Shown here in pieces: positions 7,491 to 16,418 of a DNA stretch of 64,000 nucleotides; within the stretch, counting starts at the first letter, position 1; each line of letters begins with the position of its first letter. The notes under the pieces were generated by a model that worked only from the letters and a program-made list of their open reading frames with translations, was not told the origin of the DNA and made no database searches. A program made the position numbers and the translations under genes. Source of the DNA: Litorimonas haliclonae (lineage in GTDB: Bacteria; Pseudomonadota; Alphaproteobacteria; Caulobacterales; Maricaulaceae); contig NZ_CBCSCO010000004.1 in assembly GCF_965138505.1 (NCBI RefSeq), forward strand, positions 218,099 through 282,098. Reading direction: 5' to 3'.

Positions 7491-8114
7491 ATGACGGAAT
7501 TTCACGACGTCCGCTTTCCGATTTCGCTTGCTTTTGGGGCGAGTGGAGGGCCGGAGTTCATCACACAAATCACGCAGCTTTCAAGCGGACAGGAGTATCG
7601 CAATGCCCCGCACGCTCTCCCCCGCCGAAAATATGATGCAATCGCAGGGGTGAAGTCTCATGAGCAACTATCTGAAATAATGGAGTTCTTTGTATCACGA
7701 AAAGGCAGATTGCACAGTTTTCGTTTTTTCGACCCCTTTGACAATCGTTCCTGTTCTATAGAAAGAACGCCTTCACCCCTCGATCAGACCCTTGGGCAAG
7801 GGGATGGAGAGACAACCAAATTTCAACTCGTCAAAGACTATGATGGCCTCACGCGTCCTATCACAAAACCTCTTGAAAATTCGGTTGTGATTGGCGTCGA
7901 TGGGCAGTCGGTTTCACCGCCTGACGTCGCCATAGATTACCTGACAGGGGTCATAACTTTTGTCTCGCCGCCGACACCCGGAGTCGTTCTCACAGCCGGC
8001 TTTTCTTTCGATACGGTCGTCCGGTTTGATACCGATTTTCTTGATATGACCTTGGAGGATTTCGGCGCGGGGCAGATGCGCAGCTTGCCTATGGTGGAGC
8101 TGCCTTATGCGTGA
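7491..8114 (+). CDS. GTA distal tail protein (g12, DUF2460)
   Basis: This is a DUF2460 protein of 207 residues, the distal tail/baseplate protein of GTA particles. It shows the family start FHDVRFPISLAFGASGGPEF, the REGF-like stretch HSFRFFDPFDNRS (about residues 77-89) and a C-terminal beta domain ending in the SLPMVELP region. It overlaps g13 by eight bases. Confidence 0.92.
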   Translation: MTEFHDVRFPISLAFGASGGPEFITQITQLSSGQEYRNAPHALPRRKYDAIAGVKSHEQLSEIMEFFVSRKGRLHSFRFFDPFDNRSCSIERTPSPLDQTLGQGDGETTKFQLVKDYDGLTRPITKPLENSVVIGVDGQSVSPPDVAIDYLTGVITFVSPPTPGVVLTAGFSFDTVVRFDTDFLDMTLEDFGAGQMRSLPMVELPYA

Positions 8115-8766
8115 ACTTTCTCCAGAATTAATTAATTCCCTTTCTCAGTCTGTTACGACTTTTTGCACGGCTTGGAAACTGGAACTGAAAGACGGACGCG
8201 TCTTTGGCTTTTCAGAACATGACCGCGACCTCGTCATTGACGGCGTGACCTATTTCGCCGGGTCGAGCCTGACGGAATCCGAAGCTGAACATCGTCTTGG
8301 CTTTGCCTCTGACAACGGCGCGATTGAAGGCATATTGGATGCGGTCTCAATTTCAAAAAGCGATATCACGGACGGTATTCTGCAAGAGGCCAAACTGTCC
8401 CGCCTGAAAGTCAACTGGCAGGACCCAACCCAATTCGTTGTGGTCTCGGTTGGGGAGCTAGGGCAAGTGACAACGCGTCGCGGTCATTATGAAATCGAAT
8501 GGCTCGGCCTTTCCCATAAGCTCGGCCGGTCGACGGGCCGCGTATTTTCAAAAAAGTGTGACGCTAGCTTTGGCGACGCGCGTTGCGGGGTGGACGCATC
8601 GCAATTTCCGGACGGAACAGTTTGTCCGAAAACCCTTGAGGCCTGCCGCCATCAATTCGGCAATGTCATTAATTTTCGCGGTTTTCCCTTTTTGCTCGGC
8701 GATGACGGACTTTATTCCGGCCCCAAGGAAGGCGCGCGCAAGGATGGCGGCTCGCGTTATAAATGA
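8107..8766 (+). CDS. GTA hub protein (g13, DUF2163)
   Basis: This DUF2163 protein of 219 residues is the baseplate hub of GTA particles. The N-terminal half carries the conserved LKDGRVFGFSEHDRDLVIDG. The C-terminal half holds four cysteines (CDASFGDARCG, then two in TVCPKTLEAC at about 176-183), a spacing that fits the metal or Fe-S cluster site proposed for this family. It overlaps g14 by ATGA at 8763. Confidence 0.92.
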   Translation: MRELSPELINSLSQSVTTFCTAWKLELKDGRVFGFSEHDRDLVIDGVTYFAGSSLTESEAEHRLGFASDNGAIEGILDAVSISKSDITDGILQEAKLSRLKVNWQDPTQFVVVSVGELGQVTTRRGHYEIEWLGLSHKLGRSTGRVFSKKCDASFGDARCGVDASQFPDGTVCPKTLEACRHQFGNVINFRGFPFLLGDDGLYSGPKEGARKDGGSRYK

Positions 8767-9206
8767 ACGACATTCAAAGGCGCGTCCTTACAGAGGCCAA
8801 GCGCTGGCTCGACACGCCCTATCAGCATCAGGCGAGTGAATGTGGGGCGGGGTGCGATTGTCTGGGCCTTATTCGCGGGATTTATCGCCGCCTCTATGGC
8901 GGGGAGCCCGTGGCCCCGCCGCCCTACACGCCGGATTGGGCCGAAGAATGCGGCGAAGAGACGTTGCAAAAGGCCGCGCGAGACTGGCTGGTAGAAATCC
9001 CGAACGCTCAGGCCCGCCCCGGCGACGCGCTTCTCTTTCGCATGAGCCCGGACGCGCCCTGCAAACATATCGCCATTCTTTCTGCGCCGAACATTATCAC
9101 TCATGCCTATTGGGGCCGCGCCGTGGTGGAGAGTTTCTTTGTTCCCTATTGGCAACGCCGTTGGGTTCACAGTTTCCGTTTTCCTGAGAAAGACGTTTCA
9201 TTATGA
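8763..9206 (+). CDS. GTA cell-wall peptidase (g14, NlpC/P60)
   Basis: This is an NlpC/P60 cysteine peptidase of 147 residues on the tail tip that opens host peptidoglycan during DNA delivery. The catalytic Cys is probably C33 in CDCLGLIRG, and the His is H102 in CKHIAIL. The RPGDALLF stretch (about residue 85-92) is typical of the fold. It overlaps both g13 and g15 by four bases. Confidence 0.93.
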   Translation: MNDIQRRVLTEAKRWLDTPYQHQASECGAGCDCLGLIRGIYRRLYGGEPVAPPPYTPDWAEECGEETLQKAARDWLVEIPNAQARPGDALLFRMSPDAPCKHIAILSAPNIITHAYWGRAVVESFFVPYWQRRWVHSFRFPEKDVSL

Positions 9207-12200
9207 CCACACTTGCTGTGACCGCCGCCAATATTGCGGCCAATACCGCCGCTCAGGCTGCCACCGCGTTTGCGCTATCCACGGCCAACCGCGCCATATC
9301 CCATATTTTCGATAATCGTGTGTTCGAAGGGCCGAGACTTGAAAGCCTTCATGTGCAGACCTCGCGGGACGGCGCGCCTATGTCGCGCGTTTACGGGCGG
9401 GTCAGGCTGGCCGGGCAGGTGATTTGGGCGTCGCGTCTGCGCGAAATCCGGACAGAAGAAGAAGTTCAGAGCGGCAAGGGCGGCGGCCCGACCCGTACGA
9501 CTTACAGCTATACCATGAGCTTTGCCGTAGGACTCTGCGAAGGCGAAATTCTGGGCGTGGATCGCCTCTGGGCGAATGGAGAACCGCTGGCCAGCGCAGG
9601 CGTCACGATGCGGGTGTATAAAGGGACATCAGATCAAATGCCCGACCCGATTATTAGCGCGATTGAAGGCGGCCCTGTTCCGGCCTTTAGAGACACGGCC
9701 TATATTGTGTTCGAGGATTTTCCGTTGGATGGCTTCGGGGCGCGGCTGCCTCAAATAAATGCCGAAGTCATTCGGGTTCCCCCTTCGCAGGGCAATCAAC
9801 AAAAAATGGAAAACTTGGTAAAATCTGTGAGCCTGTTACCGGGGTCTGGTGAATTTGCCTATGCCACGCAAATTATCGAGGAAACGCCAGAGCTAGGCGT
9901 TTCGCGTCCGATCAATATGAACAATCTCTCCGGTCAGGCGGATATTCTGCTGGCGCTGGATCAGCTCGAAGATCAGCTCCCAAATTGTAGTCATGTGTCC
10001 ATTATAACGTCCTGGTTTGGGACGGATCTTCGATGCGGTGAATGTGAAATTCGACCCGGTGTGGAACGGCGCGACCGGATTATACCAAACGGGCAATGGC
10101 AGGTCGGGACTGATCCCCGCGGCCAAGCCTATCTGGTCTCTTCAGATGCCGAAGGCCGCCCGAATTTTGGCGGAACGCCGTCAGATGAATCGATTTTGCA
10201 AGCTATCCAAGCTCTCAAACAGCGTGGTTTCAAAGTCACGCTTTATCCCTTCATTCTGATGGATATTCCAGATGGCCCGAGTCCCTTTCCTTGGCGAGGG
10301 CGGATTGCTTCCGAAAACGGGACGGACGGCCATGCCGGAATTGCGGCGCAGGTCGCGCAGTTCTTTGAAGGGCCAAATGGCTTTCGCAATTTCGTTCTGC
10401 ATTATGCGGATCTGGCCCAGCAAGCCGGAGGCGTGGACGGGTTTGTGCTCGGCTCTGAAATGCGGGGCCTGACGACTCTGCGTGGAGAGCGGGCAGGCGG
10501 TAAATCGACTTACCCGGCTGTTACGCATCTCGTTAGCCTGGCGTCGGAGGTGCGCGCGAGAATTGGGTCTGACGCCATGCTGACTTACGCCGCAGATTGG
10601 AGCGAGTATTTTGGACATCATCCACAGGACGGGAGCGGCGATGTTAGCTTCCACCTAGACCCGCTCTGGGCCAGCCCCGATATCTCGGCCGTAGGGATAG
10701 ACGCCTATTTCCGGCTCTCGGATTGGCGGGAGGGCGCGCATCTAGATCAGAATTTGGCGCGTGATATTTATGACCTTGCCTATCTTCAAAGTCAGATTGA
10801 AGGCGGGGAAGGCTATGACTATTTCTATGGCTCTGACGCTGACCGGGACGCGCAAATACGCTCTTCGATTACCGATGGCGGGGCAGGAAAGCCCTGGGTG
10901 TTTCGGTATAAGGACATTCGAAACTGGTGGTCGCAGCCGCATTTCGACCGCGTCGGCGGCGTCGAAGTTGCGCAGCCCACGGCGTGGCAGCCGCAATCCA
11001 AACCTATAATTTTTACGGAAATTGGGTGTCCTGCCGTGCATTTCGGCGCGAACCAGCCCAATGTGTTTTATGACACCAAGAGCAGCGAAAGCCGCTTGCC
11101 GCATTATTCTAATGGCGAGCGGGACGACCTTATTCAACGGCGTTATCTAGAGGCCTTTATCTCCTATTGGGACGACCCCGCCCACAATCCGATATCGCCC
11201 GTCTATTCCGGCCAAATGATCAACACAGATCGAATGAGCGTCTGGACTTGGGATGCGCGCCCCTTTCCCGACTTTCCGGCGAGAGACAACGTCTGGTCTG
11301 ACGGAGAAAACTGGCAGAAAGGGCATTGGATTGCCGGCCGAGTAGGGCTTGTCACTCTGGCAGATATTGTCCGCGATATCTCCGCACAAAGCGGTTTGCT
11401 TGATATAAACACTCAAGGTCTGAACGGTCTTGTCCAAGGCTATCACATTGACCGGCCTATGAGCGCCCGCGCGGCGATTTCGACGTTGAGCGAACTATAT
11501 GGATTCAGCCTGGCCGAGCGGGCAGGGACGGTTGCTTTCTTCTCCCTTGGCGAGGGCGAAGTGCGGACACTTACGCCCTACGACTTGATGGACCATATCG
11601 ACGGCCCAGTCACGCGAAGCTATGCCGACCCGGCTGAGAGCTTACGGGATGTGAGATTGCATTTTATCGACGCCGGAACGGAGTATCAGCTTGGCCTTGC
11701 CTCCGCGCGTGATCGGCTATCCGAAACAGAACGAATTTTGGATATAAATGCGCCCGTTGTCATGGATCGGAGTTTCGCAAACTATCTCTGTGATAATTTG
11801 ATGGAGCGGATAGAGAGCCAGAGTGAAAGCGTGCGCTTTTCTTTGTCGCCGCAAAACCTGACATTGGAGGCGGGGGATCGCGTCAGGCTACCGAATATAG
11901 GGGGTGTTTGGCGTGTTGAAGCTTTGGAGGGGCAAGTCGTACAGGCCAAGCGGGATGTCGCAAGTCCTGTAAGTGCGCTTCAGGGGATGACCCCGGATGC
12001 CCACGACCCCATAATCTATCCCGGTCGGCCCGTTCCGATTTCTCTCAACCTTCCAGCGCCTTTTGTGGGTCTCGCCGTCGGGGCCTTGCTCTCACCTTTT
12101 AGCGACACTGTGATAGAGGCTACGGGAGAGAGCGCGGAGCTTCGGGCGCCTCTACGCCTCGGCGCGTTACTCACGGATATTCCGTCCGGCCCCAGCGCTT

Positions 12201-12871
12201 ACTTTGACCGCGCCGCAGAATTTGAAATCCTCATGGCGGGCACAGGCCTCAACAGTAAATCCGAAGACGCCGTCCTGTTAGGGGCCAACCGCTTTGCCGT
12301 CGAGACGCCGCAGGGCTGGGATTTTTTGCAAGCCGCCAATATGACTTTGATTGGGCCAAACCGATATCGTTGCGACACTATTTTGAGAGGCGTGGGCAGT
12401 GAAGGCTATAGCCGGCAAGGCGTGACGTCCGGGGCGCGAATTGTCTGGCTGGACGCTGGCGTCCAAGTCTTGGACATCAACCCCGACTACATAGGGGAGG
12501 CCGTGTCCTTAACGGCCATAGCCAATGAGAGACAAAGCGCCCCCACAGAGTTTGAATACGCCGCGAGCCACCTCAAACCGCTCAGCCCCGCCCATCTCAC
12601 GGCTAAACGCGATGCGGGCGCTCTTGTTATAAACTGGATTCGCCGCAGCCGTGTAGACGCGGATAGCTGGCTAGGGGAAGTGCCTCTAGGCGAAGGGAGC
12701 GAACGCTATCGTGTCCGGCTATGGGACGGTGAAACGCTGATTGAAACCGCAGAGGTCACCACCCCGAGCTATCAATCCATGGCCCCAAACCTCACCCACA
12801 TAGATGTCTCGCAAGGCTCAGATTTAGTAGGATGGGGCGCGACAGCAAAACTTCTGATTTCTGCGAGCTAA
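9203..12871 (+). CDS. GTA host-specificity/megatron protein (g15, TIM-barrel)
   Basis: This 1222-residue tail-tip protein is the largest of the cluster. The N-terminal part (about 1-320) is baseplate-like with KGGGPTRTTYSYTMSFAVGL. A GTA TIM-barrel domain covers roughly residues 390-700 (PNGFRNFVLHYADLAQ through SVWTWDARPFPDFP). A putative phage tail domain follows (about 740-900), with a C-terminal beta-rich region. The barrel resembles glycoside hydrolases and may bind or cut a surface polysaccharide. This is the last structural gene of the operon; the next gene starts 38 bases later. Confidence 0.94.
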   Translation: MTTLAVTAANIAANTAAQAATAFALSTANRAISHIFDNRVFEGPRLESLHVQTSRDGAPMSRVYGRVRLAGQVIWASRLREIRTEEEVQSGKGGGPTRTTYSYTMSFAVGLCEGEILGVDRLWANGEPLASAGVTMRVYKGTSDQMPDPIISAIEGGPVPAFRDTAYIVFEDFPLDGFGARLPQINAEVIRVPPSQGNQQKMENLVKSVSLLPGSGEFAYATQIIEETPELGVSRPINMNNLSGQADILLALDQLEDQLPNCSHVSIITSWFGTDLRCGECEIRPGVERRDRIIPNGQWQVGTDPRGQAYLVSSDAEGRPNFGGTPSDESILQAIQALKQRGFKVTLYPFILMDIPDGPSPFPWRGRIASENGTDGHAGIAAQVAQFFEGPNGFRNFVLHYADLAQQAGGVDGFVLGSEMRGLTTLRGERAGGKSTYPAVTHLVSLASEVRARIGSDAMLTYAADWSEYFGHHPQDGSGDVSFHLDPLWASPDISAVGIDAYFRLSDWREGAHLDQNLARDIYDLAYLQSQIEGGEGYDYFYGSDADRDAQIRSSITDGGAGKPWVFRYKDIRNWWSQPHFDRVGGVEVAQPTAWQPQSKPIIFTEIGCPAVHFGANQPNVFYDTKSSESRLPHYSNGERDDLIQRRYLEAFISYWDDPAHNPISPVYSGQMINTDRMSVWTWDARPFPDFPARDNVWSDGENWQKGHWIAGRVGLVTLADIVRDISAQSGLLDINTQGLNGLVQGYHIDRPMSARAAISTLSELYGFSLAERAGTVAFFSLGEGEVRTLTPYDLMDHIDGPVTRSYADPAESLRDVRLHFIDAGTEYQLGLASARDRLSETERILDINAPVVMDRSFANYLCDNLMERIESQSESVRFSLSPQNLTLEAGDRVRLPNIGGVWRVEALEGQVVQAKRDVASPVSALQGMTPDAHDPIIYPGRPVPISLNLPAPFVGLAVGALLSPFSDTVIEATGESAELRAPLRLGALLTDIPSGPSAYFDRAAEFEILMAGTGLNSKSEDAVLLGANRFAVETPQGWDFLQAANMTLIGPNRYRCDTILRGVGSEGYSRQGVTSGARIVWLDAGVQVLDINPDYIGEAVSLTAIANERQSAPTEFEYAASHLKPLSPAHLTAKRDAGALVINWIRRSRVDADSWLGEVPLGEGSERYRVRLWDGETLIETAEVTTPSYQSMAPNLTHIDVSQGSDLVGWGATAKLLISAS

Positions 12872-12909
12872 GCCATTGAAAACGCCGCCGTTCCGCTTAC
12901 ATTCCTATC

Positions 12910-13839
12910 ATGGCAAAAAACCCTTATACTTTATTGGGGGTGAAGAAAGACGCGACCAAGGCCGAGATTAAAAAAGCTTACCGGACGCTCGCGAAAAAAC
13001 TTCATCCTGACACGAATAATAATGACCCCAAAGTTGCGGAGCGCTTCAAGGAAGTGACGGCGGCCTATTCCCTGCTGTCCAATGACGATATGCGCAAGCA
13101 ATATGATACGGGTCAGGTCGATGCATCCGGACAGCAGCAAAATCCCTTTGCAGGCGGCGGCAATCCCTTTGGCGGGGGCGGGCCGCAGACAGGTTTTGGC
13201 GGTTTTGGCGGCTTTGGCCAAAGGTCTCGCCGCGGCGGTGGCCAAGACGATATGGCCGACTTATTTTCCTCACTCTTCGGGATGAATATGGGCGGCATGC
13301 AAGGCGGCATGGAACGACCGCCCATGCGTCCCCAGAAAGGCGCGGATGTTCGCTATAAAATGCAATTACCTCTCCTAACCGCGCTGGAAGGCGGTACAAA
13401 ATCCCTTCAGGGCGGACTAAAAGTAAAGTTGCCCGCCGGCGTTAAAGACGGTCAGGTCTTGCGCTTGCGCGGTAAAGGACGTCCGGGCGTCAATGGCGGC
13501 CCGGCCGGTGACGCCAAGATAGAAATTACGATTAAGCCGCATAAAAACCTGCGACGCGAAGGCGATGACCTGCATCTGGATTTACCCATAACGCTGTCAG
13601 AGGCGGCAAAAGGCGCGAAAGTTGATATTCCCATGCCGCAGGGCACAGTAAAATTGACGATTCCGCCAGGAACGAACTCCGGCAAGCGCTTTCGGTTGTC
13701 GGGAAAGGGGGCCGCAAAAGGCGATCTCTACGTCACCACACGCATCAAATTAACGGATGCGGAGCTTGCGGCTTTGCCGACCATGGCCAAAGACTGGCCG
13801 GATATGGGCGGGGCTGACATTCGAAACGGATTGCTCTAA
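12910..13839 (+). CDS. DnaJ/CbpA-type co-chaperone
   Basis: This Hsp40 of 309 residues has a J domain at residues 4-66 with the HPD motif (H32-P33-D34), a Gly/Phe-rich linker (about 78-115) and two C-terminal peptide-binding domains (about 125-285). There is no cysteine zinc finger, so it is class B (CbpA-like) rather than DnaJ proper. It would activate DnaK ATPase and deliver substrates. It lies 38 bases after g15 on the same strand and could be read through from the GTA operon. Confidence 0.9.
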   Translation: MAKNPYTLLGVKKDATKAEIKKAYRTLAKKLHPDTNNNDPKVAERFKEVTAAYSLLSNDDMRKQYDTGQVDASGQQQNPFAGGGNPFGGGGPQTGFGGFGGFGQRSRRGGGQDDMADLFSSLFGMNMGGMQGGMERPPMRPQKGADVRYKMQLPLLTALEGGTKSLQGGLKVKLPAGVKDGQVLRLRGKGRPGVNGGPAGDAKIEITIKPHKNLRREGDDLHLDLPITLSEAAKGAKVDIPMPQGTVKLTIPPGTNSGKRFRLSGKGAAKGDLYVTTRIKLTDAELAALPTMAKDWPDMGGADIRNGLL

Positions 13840-13854
13840 GCATTAATCGCTCGC

Positions 13855-13882
13855 CTGAATCAGATATTCAGATGTTATTCAG
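13855..13882 (+). promoter_or_regulatory. ATTCAG direct/inverted repeats upstream of PepSY gene
   Basis: CTGAAT (13855-13860) is followed by TATTCAG at 13865-13871 and again at 13876-13882. The two direct copies are 11 bp apart, one helical turn. This spacing is typical of OmpR/PhoP-family response regulator sites. The site lies just upstream of the PepSY gene that precedes a response regulator, so autoregulation is a reasonable inference. Confidence 0.4.
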
Positions 13883-13905
13883 GCTTCTATTGCTAAACAG
13901 GGCGC

Positions 13906-14232
13906 ATGATGACGTTACGGTCCATATTGATTACTGCGACGGCGCTTTTTATGAGCGCTGGAACAGCTATGGCTGCGCCGCTATTGCCGAGCCAGAAGGC
14001 CGACTTAAAGGCTCCGGCGGCCGCGCCAGCTAAGCAATCGCCGACCTACGTAAAATTTGCACAAAATCGTATCTCCGCGTCTCAGGCCAAATCCATTGCC
14101 CTATCGCGTGTGCGCGGCGGCGAGTATGTCGACCTGCGTCTGGTTGGAAATACCTATATCGTGCGGGTACGGGCGCCGGGGGGAAGAATTATTGATATTC
14201 GTATTGACGCCCGGACAGGCCGGGTGAAATGA
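13906..14232 (+). CDS. Periplasmic PepSY-domain protein
   Basis: This 108-residue protein has a signal peptide (about 1-23, ending AMA) and a single PepSY-like module (about 56-108: SASQAKSIALSRV, then YIVRVRAPGGRIIDIRID and a TGRV end). PepSY proteins often inhibit or tune proteases or sensor kinases in the periplasm. The response regulator and PhoQ-like kinase follow at once, so it may be their accessory, comparable to FeuN beside FeuPQ. The start could also be the second ATG at 13909. Confidence 0.75.
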   Translation: MMTLRSILITATALFMSAGTAMAAPLLPSQKADLKAPAAAPAKQSPTYVKFAQNRISASQAKSIALSRVRGGEYVDLRLVGNTYIVRVRAPGGRIIDIRIDARTGRVK

Positions 14233-14239
14233 TAGTCTC

Positions 14240-14263
14240 TGTCACGTTCGACCCGACGTGACA
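14240..14263 (+). promoter_or_regulatory. 8-bp inverted repeat before response regulator
   Basis: The arms TGTCACGT (14240-14247) and ACGTGACA (14256-14263) are perfectly complementary with 8 bases between them. They lie between the PepSY stop and the regulator start. No T-run follows, so an operator or a weak attenuator is more likely than an intrinsic terminator. Confidence 0.35.
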
Positions 14264-14286
14264 CCGCTTTTAACTATAGGTTTTTC

Positions 14287-14964
14287 ATGCGCGTATTAAT
14301 TGTTGAAGACGATCCCGATTTGTCACGCCAGCTCCGCACGGCGCTAAAAGATACCGGTTATGCGGTCGATGTGGCCGATAATGGCGAAGACGGCCACTTC
14401 CTCGGCGACACCGAACCTTATGATGCCGTGATACTGGATTTAGGTCTGCCATTGATTGACGGCGTCTCTGTTCTTCAAAAATGGCGCGCGGACGGGAAGA
14501 AATTTCCCGTTATGATTCTCACCGCGCGCGACCAATGGAGCGAAAAGGTTGCCGGTTTTGATGCTGGCGCGGATGATTACGTGACCAAGCCATTCCATAC
14601 CGAAGAGCTTATGGCCCGGCTCCGGGCTTTACTGCGGCGGGCTTCCGGGCACAGCACGGACACGATTGATATTGGCGAGCTGTCTGTCGATAACCGCTCG
14701 GCGCGCGCCTTTGTCAACGGGATGGCGATTAAGCTGACAAGCCATGAATTCCGGTTGCTGGCCTATATGGCGGCTCACCAAGGCCGGGTCATTTCCCGGA
14801 CGGAACTGGTCGAGCATATTTACGAACAGGATTATGACCGCGACTCCAACACAATCGAAGTGTTTGTCGGCCGTTTAAGACGTAAGATTGGCACGAACCG
14901 TATCGAAACTGTCCGTGGGCTCGGATATCGCCTGATCGATCCGGCCTCCGAAAAGGCTGAGTAA
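14287..14964 (+). CDS. OmpR/PhoP-family response regulator
   Basis: This is a 225-residue two-domain transcription factor. The receiver domain spans 1-115, with acidic pocket D8-D9, phosphoacceptor D51 (ILDLGLP) and K101 (VTKPF). The winged-helix DNA-binding domain spans about 125-220 (LTSHEFRLLAYMA, then DSNTIEVFVGRLRRKI). Sequence style is that of PhoP/QseB/FeuP regulators. It is followed 35 bases later by its likely partner kinase. Confidence 0.93.
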   Translation: MRVLIVEDDPDLSRQLRTALKDTGYAVDVADNGEDGHFLGDTEPYDAVILDLGLPLIDGVSVLQKWRADGKKFPVMILTARDQWSEKVAGFDAGADDYVTKPFHTEELMARLRALLRRASGHSTDTIDIGELSVDNRSARAFVNGMAIKLTSHEFRLLAYMAAHQGRVISRTELVEHIYEQDYDRDSNTIEVFVGRLRRKIGTNRIETVRGLGYRLIDPASEKAE

Positions 14965-14999
14965 ATTACGGCCTTCTTGCGCAAATTTAGTTTCAGTCT

Positions 15000-16418
15000 A
15001 TGCCTGACCTCATGACCACGACACGCCATCCCCGCTCTCTCGTAACAGGTCTTGTGCGCGGGGCGGCGATGTGGGCGGTTCCTATACTGATTATTTCTGC
15101 CGTGGTGTTAACCTGGCTATACCGAACCACGACCTATCGGATTTTTGACGACCCCCTTGATAGCGCCGTCACTTCTTTGATTGCGTCCGTTGATGTGGAT
15201 GCAAACGGGGCAGTTGCTGTCTCGCGGGAGCCGCTGGATCCTCGGTATCAACGCGCTTTATCTGGTCGTTACTGGCTTATCGGCCAATCCAATGGAGAAG
15301 CGCGCGCGCCTTTAAGAATCCTTGCCGCCTCTCGCTCTCTTTACGGCGAGAGTTTGGTTTTGGAGCCTCCGGTTTTAAGAAACCTAAAATCAAATATGGG
15401 AGAAGCCGTGCGCGCCTCCAGCCGGGGTGTAGACACGGGGGAAACCCTTCGTATCGTGGCGCGTCAGGTTATTTTACCTGGAACAGAACAACCCGTTATC
15501 GTTTTGGCCGGAGCTGACAAGCGCGCGGCCACGCGGGATATTCAGAGGTTTGCTGTAACGGCTCTCGCGCTCATGGCGGCGCTTTGCCTGGCGCTCATAT
15601 TTGCTGTTTATACTCAGGTACGTGTGGGTCTAAGCCCGCTCTTCACACTTCGTAACAAAGTGGCAGATGTCCGCGAAGGCAAATCCGCGCAAGTGGAGGG
15701 GGTGTATCCACCTGAAATTGCCCCTTTGGCCGAAGAGCTGAATAGCTTGATTAGTCACAATAAGAATATTGTGGAGCGCGCCCGGACTCATGTCGGCAAT
15801 TTGGCCCACGCTCTGAAAACCCCTTTGGCGGTCTTGCAGAATGAAGCTCAAAGCGGGCCTCAAACGCCGTCAGCGCTCGTCGCGAAACAAACCGAGATTA
15901 TGCACCAGCAAGTCGATCACCATCTTCGCCGCGCCCGGGCGGCGGCAAGAGGTCAGTCCATCGGCGTCACAACGCCTTTGGCAGATGTAATTGACCCCCT
16001 AATGCGGACTTTGCCGCGCATATATCGTGACAAGGATTTGTATATCGATGTCGATACAGAAACCGCTCTGGTCTTTCGCGGGGCAAAGCAAGACATAGAA
16101 GATATGGTTGGCAACCTAATGGATAATGCGGCCAAATGGACGAAAACAGATATAAAGGTCAGAGCTGAAACGGATAAAAACCGCTCTGATATGATGCGGA
16201 TCATCATTGAAGACAACGGCGCAGGACTTGATCCCAAAGAATATGAAGAGGCCTTGAAACGCGGCGCGCGTTTGGACGAAGCCACGCCGGGCAGCGGTCT
16301 GGGGCTAGCGATCGTCGATGATCTCGCCCGTGCCTATAAAGGACAATTTCACCTGTCCCGGTCTGAAATGGGGGGCTTGCAGGCAGAGCTGATTTTGCCC
16401 AAAGTCGGCGCGTCATGA
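15000..16418 (+). CDS. PhoQ/FeuQ-like sensor histidine kinase
   Basis: This inner-membrane kinase of 472 residues has a TM helix at about 21-43, a periplasmic sensor of about 140 residues, a second TM (about 183-205), a HAMP region (LSPLFTLRNKVADVREG), an HisKA box with H270 (LAHALKTPLAVL) and a HATPase with EDNGAGLDP and GSGLGLAIVDDLA. It is likely to pair with the upstream PhoP-like regulator and respond to envelope conditions. It overlaps the next gene by four bases. Confidence 0.92.
   Translation: MPDLMTTTRHPRSLVTGLVRGAAMWAVPILIISAVVLTWLYRTTTYRIFDDPLDSAVTSLIASVDVDANGAVAVSREPLDPRYQRALSGRYWLIGQSNGEARAPLRILAASRSLYGESLVLEPPVLRNLKSNMGEAVRASSRGVDTGETLRIVARQVILPGTEQPVIVLAGADKRAATRDIQRFAVTALALMAALCLALIFAVYTQVRVGLSPLFTLRNKVADVREGKSAQVEGVYPPEIAPLAEELNSLISHNKNIVERARTHVGNLAHALKTPLAVLQNEAQSGPQTPSALVAKQTEIMHQQVDHHLRRARAAARGQSIGVTTPLADVIDPLMRTLPRIYRDKDLYIDVDTETALVFRGAKQDIEDMVGNLMDNAAKWTKTDIKVRAETDKNRSDMMRIIIEDNGAGLDPKEYEEALKRGARLDEATPGSGLGLAIVDDLARAYKGQFHLSRSEMGGLQAELILPKVGAS

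Noticed and set aside
1..12871. Active prophage instead of a gene transfer agent
   Set aside because: No integrase, repressor, lysis or replication gene was seen, and gene order and families are those of RcGTA. The region upstream of base 1 was not available.
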